A stretch of DNA of 64,000 nt from a virus, in the IMG/VR virus record IMGVR_UViG_3300010885_047252, positions 23,761 through 87,760 of that record, one strand, 5' to 3'. The notes beneath the pieces were generated by a model. It worked only from the letters and a program-made list of their open reading frames with translations. It had not been told where the DNA came from and did no database searches. The position numbers and the translations under genes were made by a program. This document shows, one piece after another, positions 25,732 through 33,146 of this stretch. How positions within the stretch are numbered: position 1 is the first letter of the stretch; every line of letters begins with the position of its first letter.

Positions 25732-25924
25732 TTTGATACTCCTCTATGAGGTCGTTTGGATTGATTTGGATTAATTTTAAGTATATAAAGGTATATAATA
25801 AAATCGTGTTAACTCTGATATTATTGTCAATATCTTAAGTTTTTTAGAAACCATCATTACAAACAATATAGGATATATAGTATAAATGAGCCTCAAGGTA
25901 TATAAATTGAGGGTATTAACAAAA

Positions 25925-26182
25925 TTAGTTTTGAGATACGACGATTCCGCGCATCTCAGCAATTATTTTTGTAGCTTCTAAGAGAGCATTAAAGCTCTGC
26001 TGAAGAGAAGATAGTCCTAGAATAAATTGATTTACTTTGTAAGAATTTCCTGAAGTAAAGTCTAATGTATAGAGGACGTCAGCGAACTGAGAAGACAGCT
26101 CGTTGTACTTTTCATAGCCAGATATTAAATCGGCTTGAACCTCTTGGATCTTGAGATCAAGTTCTAGGGGTAGATTGGTCAT
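25925..26182 (-). CDS. Hypothetical helical protein
   Basis: 85 aa, amphipathic helices (LDLKIQEVQADLISGYEKYNEL). One base separates it from the upstream stop. Not recognised. Confidence 0.6.
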   Translation of the reverse strand: MTNLPLELDLKIQEVQADLISGYEKYNELSSQFADVLYTLDFTSGNSYKVNQFILGLSSLQQSFNALLEATKIIAEMRGIVVSQN

Positions 26183-26183
26183 G

Positions 26184-26642
26184 TTAGAATTTAGCTTTCT
26201 GAGTAATTAGGAGTGGATTAGTAGACCATACGGTCTCTGTTCCTAGTGAGTCATACATCTCAATTGAGCCTTGGATAAGGTCACCTGTGGGGACTGCTTG
26301 GCTTACTGTAGTGCGAATGCAAGTTCGATAGTCGAACTGTCCATTTGATGTATCTACGATCCATGTAATTCTTTGGTCTTCGCCACGTTGGCGAGCCTTT
26401 TGAATTTGAAGAGTTCCATAGGTGGACTTATTTAGGTTTTGAGTTATCCACAGGAACTGAGTTCCTTTTGAATTAGGTAAATTGACAGATGCATAGCCTC
26501 TGTGTTTGGGTAGGTAGATATCATATTTGATATCGTTATAGTGTAGTGTGTGTATGTCTAAATTGAAATCATATAGAGCGTCATACAATGAATTGTGAAC
26601 GGCCAATATGGATTCAACCATAGGGGTTTCTAGTTGGGACAT
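26184..26642 (-). CDS. Hypothetical protein
   Basis: 152 aa, beta-rich core (GTQFLWITQNL, RITWIVDTSNGQFDYRTC). Not recognised. Confidence 0.65.
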   Translation of the reverse strand: MSQLETPMVESILAVHNSLYDALYDFNLDIHTLHYNDIKYDIYLPKHRGYASVNLPNSKGTQFLWITQNLNKSTYGTLQIQKARQRGEDQRITWIVDTSNGQFDYRTCIRTTVSQAVPTGDLIQGSIEMYDSLGTETVWSTNPLLITQKAKF

Positions 26643-26685
26643 TAGTTTCCTTTGCCTTGTTAAAAGAGATTGAATTTGGTACTAA

Positions 26686-26724
26686 AGGGCCAGTCTCCTA
26701 TATGAAGGGCTAGGAGACTGACCC
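26686..26724 (-). terminator. Hairpin upstream of the 152-aa gene
   Basis: GGGTCAGTCTCCTA / TAGGAGACTGGCCC stem followed by TTTAGTA on the minus strand, like the hairpin near 23.67 kb. Confidence 0.65.
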
Positions 26725-26839
26725 AGTAGCTAAATGATTAAAGTGTTGTAAATTGCTTAATGACAAGATCAATATGAGTGATATTGAGAGCAGCTAAAGG
26801 AGATAAAGCTGACTCTAGTTTACTAGACTTTAATCAAAT

Positions 26840-27046
26840 CTAGTCTTGTATTTTGTCGGTACCAGAGTCTAATTGGTTAAGAATTTGATCTATCATAGAT
26901 AGAGAGTTCTCAATTCTTTGATTATCCTCATCGGTACCTAAGGGTTGGTCTTGTATTCTTTTAAGAGTCACTCTGTAAGAGTTAAGAGATTCCTTGAGAA
27001 TGTTTAGTTCTTTTGGCTGTAGTATTGTCAAATTATTTAGATTCAT
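26840..27046 (-). CDS. Hypothetical coiled-coil protein
   Basis: 68 aa, heptad-like (LNILKESLNSYRVTLKRIQ). Not recognised. Confidence 0.6.
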   Translation of the reverse strand: MNLNNLTILQPKELNILKESLNSYRVTLKRIQDQPLGTDEDNQRIENSLSMIDQILNQLDSGTDKIQD

Positions 27047-27081
27047 TTAAGATTCCCGTCGATAATTTTTTTTTGAATAGG

Positions 27082-27330
27082 TTATTCATCTTCATCAGGG
27101 AACATCTCATTCCAACATTCGGGGTGAGAACCAGAGATGATTAGCTCACGATTTTGTTGGGAAAGTGTTGGCCAGATGTCTTGGACATATCTAGCCCTAG
27201 AGAGCCAATCGAGATAGTCGTTTGGTTCTACATAGATCCTGTTTTCTTCACGACAGTGTAGACAGGTATTTCTAATAATTTTGAGTTTTGTATCTGAAGT
27301 ATCTCTTTGAGTAAAGTTATATAGCTTCAT
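27082..27330 (-). CDS. Conserved phage protein with CxxC
   Basis: 82 aa: NTCLHCREEN, DYLDWLSRARYVQDIWPTL, then RELIISGSHPECWNEMFP. This RE.(I/L)ISG.HPECW ending recurs in actinophage and other phage hypotheticals. Probably zinc-binding. Confidence 0.8.
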   Translation of the reverse strand: MKLYNFTQRDTSDTKLKIIRNTCLHCREENRIYVEPNDYLDWLSRARYVQDIWPTLSQQNRELIISGSHPECWNEMFPDEDE

Positions 27331-27337
27331 AATAATA

Positions 27338-27649
27338 TTAGAAGGCTGAAGAGGCTGCGTAGATAAGGTATGCGAACATGACTGTTAGCCCAATCGCCGG
27401 CAAATAAACTTCCATTGTTACCAATGAGATTAATGCCGAGATAGTGAATATACCTTCAGCTATAACGTAGCTCTGTAGTGCCTTCTTCTTTCCCTTCTTT
27501 GAAGTGAGATATTTAACGGTTCGCCCGCAGGACAAACCTAGCTTGTGTGATATAGATTCTGATCTAGTATATGATACTGATACAGGGGGATATAGGGTAG
27601 GAGAATATGTCTTCATCATGTCTTTGTTTAAACTGATTGTATTAGGCAT
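27338..27649 (-). CDS. Membrane protein, about 103 aa
   Basis: Start set at the ATG of MPNTISLNK; a TTG five codons earlier is possible. C-terminal half has two membrane helices (VIAEGIFTISALISLV; LPAIGLTVMFAYLIYAA). Confidence 0.6.
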   Translation of the reverse strand: MPNTISLNKDMMKTYSPTLYPPVSVSYTRSESISHKLGLSCGRTVKYLTSKKGKKKALQSYVIAEGIFTISALISLVTMEVYLPAIGLTVMFAYLIYAASSAF

Positions 27650-28030
27650 TATATGTGTGGACAACTATATACTTCTTTCTAATATAATAATAAGATATCC
27701 CCAGTTAGGGCTGTGGATAATGTGGATAAACTTGTTTATTAACGCTTTTTTACTGGTGTTAGATAACTCTTGTAGAGTTTTTAGATAGCTTTTTTTACTG
27801 GGCCCCCACTTGAAAAGGTAGGGTAACAGTACTTTGCTTAACAAAAATTATACATGTCAGTGCCTATAAGGCAGCTGAGCAGTAGGCATTTGCGCGTAGA
27901 ACAATAGGGGTAGAACCTATTATGTATACGTATATGGGGTAGTATTATATACTAGGCAATTATGTGTATTTGCAATGCGGCGATTTGGGTTATAGTTTTT
28001 AAAATAAAAATCTTTACCAATGCCGAGATA
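27650..28030. other. Gene-free stretch
   Basis: No ORF with an RBS. AT-rich with short palindromes (TAGGGGTAGAACCTA). I see no clear promoter or known RNA in it. Confidence 0.35.
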
Positions 28031-28075
28031 GCAAAAAGGCCGGCGAAGGAGACCACCATTCCTTCTACCGACCCT
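28031..28075 (-). terminator. Intrinsic terminator after the HicA-like gene
   Basis: AAGGGTCGGTAGAAGGA / TCCTTCGCCGGCCTT stem with bulges, followed by TTTTT. Confidence 0.7.
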
Positions 28076-28092
28076 TGCCGACAATACAACTC

Positions 28093-28308
28093 CTATACAG
28101 GAAGCTGTATATTATAATATTTTTTAAAGTCACGTCTCATAGGATGGAGGGCTGACTCTGTCCCATGTGTTGTGTATATTGGGCCCTTAATATCCGGAGG
28201 GGGGATAATCTTATAAGTGCCTGATTTGCCTCTTTCAACTTCAAATCCTAACCGCTTGAGTTCGGATAGTACCTTCTTCATTTGGGTGGATTGATGTTGC
28301 CGTGGCAT
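28093..28308 (-). CDS. HicA-like dsRBD-fold protein
   Basis: 71 aa: MKKVLSELKRLGFEVERGKSG, then YKIIPPP and TTHGTESALHPMRRDFKKYY. The layout and central His match HicA/YcfA mRNA interferases and the related phage proteins. No HicB antitoxin is adjacent, so it may be a free-standing RNA-binding effector. It has its own promoter and terminator. Confidence 0.7.
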   Translation of the reverse strand: MPRQHQSTQMKKVLSELKRLGFEVERGKSGTYKIIPPPDIKGPIYTTHGTESALHPMRRDFKKYYNIQLPV

Positions 28309-28353
28309 AGTTATGTTTCTCCTGTATTAAATGTTGTACTGCCTTAGGATATG

Positions 28354-28382
28354 ATTGTATCATCCCTATACGGGCATTGCAA
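28354..28382 (-). promoter_or_regulatory. Sigma70-type promoter for the HicA-like gene
   Basis: TTGCAA, 17-base spacer, TACAAT, with an extended -10 TG (TGATACAAT). The start would lie about 40 bases before the ATG. Confidence 0.7.
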
Positions 28383-28513
28383 CCTATACAGAAGAAATAT
28401 AATAGAACTTTGCAGGTTTTAAGGGTCGCTCGCTTCGCTCGCTCCCCATTTCTTAAAAATGATCTGAAAGTTCGGCGCTTTGCGCCTTATGCTAAAATAA
28501 AAAAATGTATATG

Positions 28514-28549
28514 CCCAGGTATAATACATTTAAGTATATTATACCCGGG
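28514..28549 (-). terminator. Strong terminator after the 87-aa zinc protein
   Basis: CCCGGGTATAATA / TATTATACCTGGG stem (one mismatch), then CATATACATTTTTTT. Confidence 0.8.
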
Positions 28550-28562
28550 ACACACACGGTGT

Positions 28563-28826
28563 TTAGATGTTTGGATCTGTACTGTTGCCAAAGGAGTGCT
28601 CTTTGACGAACACTACGCGGTTTCTTTGTATGGCTTTGTCGAGACAGTCGTCACAGATGATTGCTTGGTATTCGTTCATGTCAAAAACAGAACCATAGCC
28701 AGCTACCATGATCATGTAGACGCCACCGTCAAGGTTTTCTGCAGATAGACCTGGGAGATCGTCTCTCCATAGATACATCACAGCCTTTTCGCAAACTATA
28801 CATGGTGTGAGCATTGGTTCGCTCAT
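28563..28826 (-). CDS. Small zinc-binding phage protein
   Basis: 87 aa: CIVC (9-12) and CDDC (58-61) with GVYMIMVAGYGSVFD between, a layout common in small actinophage proteins. Overlaps the upstream gene by one base. Confidence 0.7.
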   Translation of the reverse strand: MSEPMLTPCIVCEKAVMYLWRDDLPGLSAENLDGGVYMIMVAGYGSVFDMNEYQAIICDDCLDKAIQRNRVVFVKEHSFGNSTDPNI

Positions 28827-29029
28827 TACTTTCTCTCCTCTACAAGTTGTGTCAGATGCTTGATAACTAGTGCTTTGGCAGCTGGGTCATCCATTTTCAA
28901 TGTACTGAGTAGTGCTTCGAGAAGGTCGTAGAGTTTTTCTTTGCTGTTCTTGTATGATTCAACTACCAAGCGGTACTGTTCAATCAGATCTTGCTGTTGT
29001 GTGATAATTTCTAGTGTTTCTGTTGTCAT
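28826..29029 (-). CDS. Hypothetical coiled-coil protein
   Basis: 67 aa, nearly all helix (EIITQQQDLIEQYRLVVESY). Coupled to the zinc protein. Confidence 0.65.
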   Translation of the reverse strand: MTTETLEIITQQQDLIEQYRLVVESYKNSKEKLYDLLEALLSTLKMDDPAAKALVIKHLTQLVEERK

Positions 29030-29358
29030 GGTTTTTCTTTCTTTGTATGAATAAAAAAATATTTATATATATTTATGTAGGTTTATGTAGTGGGTGTGGT
29101 AGAATTTGCATCTACTCATGTATCTTCCAGCTGAATATTGCGGGGGAGGGCTATATTTAGGGGAGTCATTACCTTCTAGGCACCCGTGGGTGGTATATTT
29201 GGTTAGATCATTCTCAATATACCAGTGAGAGGGTTTTCCTGGCTAACCATGCCAGTTTTCTACGCGCATACATACGAGATGTATCCGATTCGAAATCATA
29301 ATCCCTTGAGGGTGAGCAGTTTCATATCGTGCTCAGGATATTTCCTAGGAGGAAAATG
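29030..29358 (-). other. Gene-free stretch with hairpins
   Basis: No credible ORF. GGTATATT/AATATACC, CTGGC/GCCAG and GAGCA/TGCTC stems can be drawn on the minus strand. Likely the 3' region of the 335-aa gene plus the leader of the next; a small RNA is possible. Confidence 0.35.
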
Positions 29359-30366
29359 TTAGAATGGCTTCTCGTCGCTCAAAGCAACCATTGGGGCTGA
29401 CTCAATCGTTGCAGAGTTTGCACGAGCTGAGTTAGACCAAAGGTCACATGGAACTTCATTGCCATTGACAACCATGGTGAAACGACCACAAGGGGCATTC
29501 ACTGGGTCATAGATGTCTTGTGGCTCTTTAGCACCAGAAGGTGTGACGAGAGTACGCTGTTGCGAACCAGCCCAGTTGCCAACCCATTGCTTAGCCATTT
29601 GAAGAAGTGCTTGACGCTTCTTTTCGGCTTCAGCGAGTTTAGCTTGGCTGAGTCCTTCCATCTTTGTACCGAGGAGGTGAGCTTGCATACGCAAACCATA
29701 GACACGTTGGAACGAATCTACAGTAGCATCAACAAAGTCAACGAAGCCTTGGTTGGTACGTGACTTACTACGGTCAGTGGTACCAATTTCAAAGCTAGTC
29801 AATGGAACGCCAGTCTGGTGCTGATATGCAGCAACAATGCGACCAGGGTTGTCAATACGACCAGTAACATCGATTGCACCTGCAGCCTTGAATGCTTCGA
29901 TTGCATGCTTAAAGCCTGCTTCGTTAGCACCAAATTGCTGGAAGAACAAACGCTGTCCACCGTTGAGGTTGAAACCATTGCGGATAAGACGTGCCTCGAA
30001 AGTATCACGATCGAGATCTTGACCACTTTCATTGACGAATTTGTGGAGTAAGTCGATAAGACCAATCTTTTCGCCATCGACTGTAACAGTTACATCCATT
30101 TGTACAGGGTTCATAACGCCCGTAACGAGGTAGTATTGTTTGCCAGTATATGGTGAAGTTTGGTCAAGAATCGACAAACGTGTGAGACTTGCTTCACGAA
30201 GAGTCGCTTGAGCTGGAACTTCAATACCGTTGATGGTACCCTTGAAGTCGATTGTCTTACCAACCGTGAGGGTCCGAGTGCTTGAAGTTGGCTCGAGTGA
30301 ATCAATGTTGTCAGCAATTGCCGAGAACAGTGAGCTGTCGAGTTTGAATTTGTCTAAAATTGACAT
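29359..30366 (-). CDS. 335-aa protein with SSB-like acidic tail
   Basis: Not recognised by family. N-terminal beta-rich part (TLTVGKTIDFKGTINGIEV), helical middle with many Gln/Ala, then CGRFTMVVNGNEVPCDLW and the terminus SDEKPF. An acidic tail that ends in Pro-Phe is the hallmark of bacterial SSB interaction tips. A single-stranded DNA-binding or replication role is therefore a hypothesis. Confidence 0.75.
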   Translation of the reverse strand: MSILDKFKLDSSLFSAIADNIDSLEPTSSTRTLTVGKTIDFKGTINGIEVPAQATLREASLTRLSILDQTSPYTGKQYYLVTGVMNPVQMDVTVTVDGEKIGLIDLLHKFVNESGQDLDRDTFEARLIRNGFNLNGGQRLFFQQFGANEAGFKHAIEAFKAAGAIDVTGRIDNPGRIVAAYQHQTGVPLTSFEIGTTDRSKSRTNQGFVDFVDATVDSFQRVYGLRMQAHLLGTKMEGLSQAKLAEAEKKRQALLQMAKQWVGNWAGSQQRTLVTPSGAKEPQDIYDPVNAPCGRFTMVVNGNEVPCDLWSNSARANSATIESAPMVALSDEKPF

Positions 30367-30462
30367 ATAATATGTTTCCTTATGTGTTTAGTTATGATTA
30401 ATAGGTGATTAAAGGGTATATCTGTGTACACCCTTCTTTTTTTATTTACTGTTTTACTTGAA

Positions 30463-30684
30463 TCAGCTGTTAAATGTGGCGTTGAAATCAAGATCTTCAT
30501 CCAGATCGATTTCTTCCGTTTCAACTGATTCATTTTTAGTAGGAATTACTTCTACAAAGCCAGCAGAGAACGCGTCTTTAATTGACTTTGCTTTCGTGCC
30601 TGTCTTGCCTGGTGCTGATTTAACACCTACAAGAGTCTTTGCTGTAATTTTGCCTGTAAATTTTGAAATATTTTCTATATTCAT
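30463..30684 (-). CDS. Small protein with acidic C-terminus
   Basis: 73 aa: basic first half (GKITAKTLVGVKSAPGKTG), acidic end EEIDLDEDLDF. Just upstream of the 335-aa gene and possibly a partner. Not recognised. Confidence 0.65.
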   Translation of the reverse strand: MNIENISKFTGKITAKTLVGVKSAPGKTGTKAKSIKDAFSAGFVEVIPTKNESVETEEIDLDEDLDFNATFNS

Positions 30685-30707
30685 GTTGTTTTCCTTGTTT
30701 TGTTTAT

Positions 30708-30722
30708 GGGTGGGTGGGTGGG
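30708..30722 (+). other. G-quadruplex motif
   Basis: GGGTGGGTGGGTGGG, the canonical four-run parallel quadruplex with single-T loops, on the plus strand. It lies in the leader of the 73-aa gene, so it is on the template strand and the mRNA would carry the C-rich complement. Confidence 0.85.
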
Positions 30723-30730
30723 TTATTTAT

Positions 30731-30802
30731 TTATTCTGAGTTATTTCCAGGTAGAAATACTTCTAGTATTCCTAGAAACATGTCTATTATCCAATCAAAC
30801 AT
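30731..30802 (-). CDS. 23-aa hydrophobic peptide
   Basis: MFDWIIDMFLGILEVFLPG... preceded by a near-perfect AAGGAGG RBS at good spacing. Amphipathic, membrane-active look. The RBS lies in a hairpin (GTTAG...CTAAC). Phage peptides of this size can be real; expression is unproven. Confidence 0.5.
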   Translation of the reverse strand: MFDWIIDMFLGILEVFLPGNNSE

Positions 30803-30861
30803 CTGTTAGCCTCCTTTCCCTTCTTTTTTGTAGGGACAAGAGACTAACAAGATGTTTTAGA

Positions 30862-31038
30862 TTAGAGTGCACGACTAGTTGGACCAGTGTGATCTTCCCA
30901 GTTGTAGACAACGGCTAGCTGTTCTTTTTGAGGCCGGCGAACAACCACATTCATAAAACCTGTTATTAACATATAATTAATAATAAGAGATACGAATGTG
31001 AAGGCTGTCACCATACCAGTTAAGTACCAGTACCACAT
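30862..31038 (-). CDS. Small membrane protein
   Basis: 58 aa from MWYWYLTG, whose ATG overlaps the upstream stop as TAATG; the longer reading is less likely. One membrane segment (MVTAFTFVSLIINYMLI), basic middle RRPQK. Confidence 0.65.
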   Translation of the reverse strand: MWYWYLTGMVTAFTFVSLIINYMLITGFMNVVVRRPQKEQLAVVYNWEDHTGPTSRAL

Positions 31039-31340
31039 TATACTGCCTGCATTTCTGTTAACAGCGTATGCTTTGTGTACCATTCAACCATGGTGGTTGG
31101 GTGTTCACGCAAACGCTTTGAGTGTTCATGGTTATAGCCAGCACATTCTTTAAAGTATGCAGTGCCGTCATAAAGTGAAACATCGGCTTTGTTAGCCATT
31201 GTGTGATCGATGATCATGAGGACATTTAGGTCCATAGACACGCGAATGTAGGCTTGACCACCGTTATGGTGATAGAGTCTGTTTTCTTGTGCCGCAAGAT
31301 CAATAAGTTCTAATGATTGCATGTATGTAATTTGGTTCAT
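31038..31340 (-). CDS. Hypothetical protein
   Basis: 100 aa from MNQITYMQSL, supported by AAAGGAAA upstream and ATGA overlap with the preceding peptide gene. His-rich end. Not recognised. Confidence 0.7.
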   Translation of the reverse strand: MNQITYMQSLELIDLAAQENRLYHHNGGQAYIRVSMDLNVLMIIDHTMANKADVSLYDGTAYFKECAGYNHEHSKRLREHPTTMVEWYTKHTLLTEMQAV

Positions 31341-31441
31341 GCGTATTTCCTTTTCGTGAATGTAGAGCGTGCTTTGTCGCCGGCGTATAAACCGATGACG
31401 AAACACACTGTGGTGAATGCTACTGCGAGATGCTTACGCAT
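31337..31441 (-). CDS. 34-aa membrane peptide
   Basis: MRKHLAVAFTTVCFVIGLYAG then a basic tail. It overlaps genes on both sides (TAA/ATG upstream, ATGA downstream). One of a chain of tiny coupled membrane peptides. Confidence 0.5.
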   Translation of the reverse strand: MRKHLAVAFTTVCFVIGLYAGDKARSTFTKRKYA

Positions 31442-31607
31442 TTGTTGTCTCCTTGTTTGTGTGATTGTGCTTGTAGTTAGACCAGTTTTGAGTTAGGTCT
31501 ATAGTCTTTTCGTCATCTTCAGAGTATGACTCTATAAGATAGACGATGAACATTCCGAGGTATAAGCCAGCTGAAAGCCAGCGCATACGATTGATTATTA
31601 CTGACAT
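31434..31607 (-). CDS. 57-aa membrane protein
   Basis: MSVIINRMRWLSAGLYLGMF...; one membrane helix then an acidic and Asn-rich tail. Good AAGGAGA RBS and TAATG coupling. Confidence 0.6.
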   Translation of the reverse strand: MSVIINRMRWLSAGLYLGMFIVYLIESYSEDDEKTIDLTQNWSNYKHNHTNKETTNA

Positions 31608-31807
31608 TAGTATGTCTCCTTGTTGTTAGTGTAAAACTCTAGTGAGCTTTTCATTGTTTGTGTTAAATTTTCAAATGTAACTATATTTAAATCTAAATAA
31701 ATAAATTCGTATTGTAATTTCTGCATTTCTATTTCAGTACCCCATTTTATAATGACGTTTGATTTAAAATTTACTAAGAAATATGAATTGAATATTGTTT
31801 CAGGCAT
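31607..31807 (-). CDS. Hypothetical protein
   Basis: 66 aa, beta-strand-like (FLVNFKSNVIIKWG) then helix. AAGGAGA precedes the start. Not recognised. Confidence 0.65.
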   Translation of the reverse strand: MPETIFNSYFLVNFKSNVIIKWGTEIEMQKLQYEFIYLDLNIVTFENLTQTMKSSLEFYTNNKETY

Positions 31808-31861
31808 AAAATCTCCTTTTATATAGCCCTTCTTTTTAGGTGGTCTTAGGGTTAAACCCTA

Positions 31862-31929
31862 AAATAAAAAACAAGACACCAGTGTGAATGGCCAGCGATT
31901 AAACTGACCATTCACAACCGGGAGGTGTC
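31862..31929 (-). terminator. Long-stem terminator
   Basis: GACACC/GGTGTC and TGTGAATGG/CCATTCACA stems, then TTTTTTATTTT and a TTAGGGT-TT-AACCCTAA palindrome. Confidence 0.75.
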
Positions 31930-31941
31930 ATGCAAATTTTG

Positions 31942-32127
31942 TTATTTCCAAGATCCGTTGTGGATCATGTCGATGATTGCTGATTTTGGCTCAATGTAGA
32001 GGTCACCTGAGGGTGAGATCCATTGAACAAGGTCAAGCGTTGATTCCGCTTTGTTGAGTTGGGCGTTAGCAAGATCAATGAGATCCCGTGCGCGTAGTGT
32101 GTTTTTGGTTATTTCTGAAAGTTTCAT
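31942..32127 (-). CDS. Hypothetical protein
   Basis: 61 aa from MKLSEITKNT with AAGGAG RBS; the longer open frame upstream is a leader and terminator artefact. Helix then WISPSGDLYIEP. Not recognised. Confidence 0.7.
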   Translation of the reverse strand: MKLSEITKNTLRARDLIDLANAQLNKAESTLDLVQWISPSGDLYIEPKSAIIDMIHNGSWK

Positions 32128-32346
32128 GTTTCTCCTTGAAGCTTTTGGGTATTGCCCCTTCTTTTCAGATGGGTTTTTAGGTGATCTTGGGGGTAAAGCC
32201 CAAAAATAAAAAGGTTTAGAACCCTGAGGTCTAACTCTTTTAGAAAAAATGTAAAACCCAGTACAACCATAATGGCGTACCAGGCGCGTAGCGACTGTCC
32301 AGGCACGAGTAGACCCCGAGCGAAGCGAGTGGGTCGACGAGTGACT

Positions 32347-32399
32347 GGAAAAAATAAAGGTAAACCCCGGCATCAAACCAATAAAGGAATGATGCCGAG
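32347..32399 (-). terminator. Terminator after the 122-aa gene
   Basis: CGGCATC/GATGCCG stem followed by GGGGTTTACCTTTATTTTTT on the minus strand. Downstream, a CGAGCGAAGCGAG palindrome and a second hairpin fill the leader of the next gene. Confidence 0.65.
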
Positions 32400-32436
32400 G
32401 TACCTGATTCAAGAGTAGAGCACAAGGCCCAAGCAA

Positions 32437-32805
32437 CTAGAAGGGTTCGGAAACGGCTTCAGTTGCAGGGGCAGATGTACGCTTGTCAGCCCACTGGGTA
32501 GGCTGAACTGGAGCTGGGTTGACCAATGCGCAGTCACCAAAGAAGGAGACTTGTGCGCGTGGAACCTTGAGTGCGACAACGTCACCAGTCACGGTATCGG
32601 TGTAGTCATACTGGACTTCACCAACCTTGACGGTAGTTGCCTCAATGCGGTCCCACTTACGAGGTGCAGCTCCAACAGGAATGTACGCAAAGTGCGAAAC
32701 TCCAGCAGGAAATGACTCGTGAGTGAGAAGAACCTTGACGGTCCGACCACTGGCAGCCAGCTCGGGATTTACCCAAGTGATTGTTGGGATGATTGAATGG
32801 GACAT
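32437..32805 (-). CDS. Beta-rich protein ending in Pro-Phe
   Basis: 122 aa from MSHSIIPTIT, supported by GGAGGT RBS. Beta-rich (TVKVLLTHESFPAG, VGEVQYDYTDTVTGDVVALK), disordered Pro/Ala tail ending SEPF, reminiscent of SSB-type tips. Not recognised. Confidence 0.7.
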   Translation of the reverse strand: MSHSIIPTITWVNPELAASGRTVKVLLTHESFPAGVSHFAYIPVGAAPRKWDRIEATTVKVGEVQYDYTDTVTGDVVALKVPRAQVSFFGDCALVNPAPVQPTQWADKRTSAPATEAVSEPF

Positions 32806-33052
32806 GATACCTCCAAAGTATCTACTCGCTGTTATTGAGGGCACGCGAGTCTCCCTTCTTTTCTGATTGAACCACGAATGGTCCAAGCAGACTTTAGAAC
32901 GCCACGGTGACGTCCCTTCTTTTTAGCCCAACTCTGAGGTCAGGCCAAACTCACCCCCCGAATTTAGAAGATGAGACTTATAATTATAAATCTTTTACTC
33001 CGAAACCTGAGGTTAGGCTTGAGGATTGAGGGAAGACCTGAGGTCTAGCTAG

Positions 33053-33119
33053 AGGCCTGTGGTCTACCCTGTCACCATAAAAAGAAAACCCCCTACTACA
33101 CTGGATGTGTAGCAGAGGG
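33053..33119 (-). terminator. Terminator cassette 1 (GACC box + TATGGTGAC + hairpin)
   Basis: Stem CCCTCTGCTACACA/AGTGTAGTAGGGGG then TTTTCTTTTTATGGTGAC and a CCTGTGGTC box. First of nine related units. Extra GACCTGAGGTC palindromes lie at about 33035. Confidence 0.75.
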
Positions 33120-33146
33120 AATCCCTTCTTCTTCTGACTGACTAGG

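Noticed and set aside
26730-26839. Read-through extension of the 68-aa coiled-coil gene
   Set aside because: Same frame stays open for about 31 codons after TAG and TGA, but it has no start codon and crossing two stops is unlikely.
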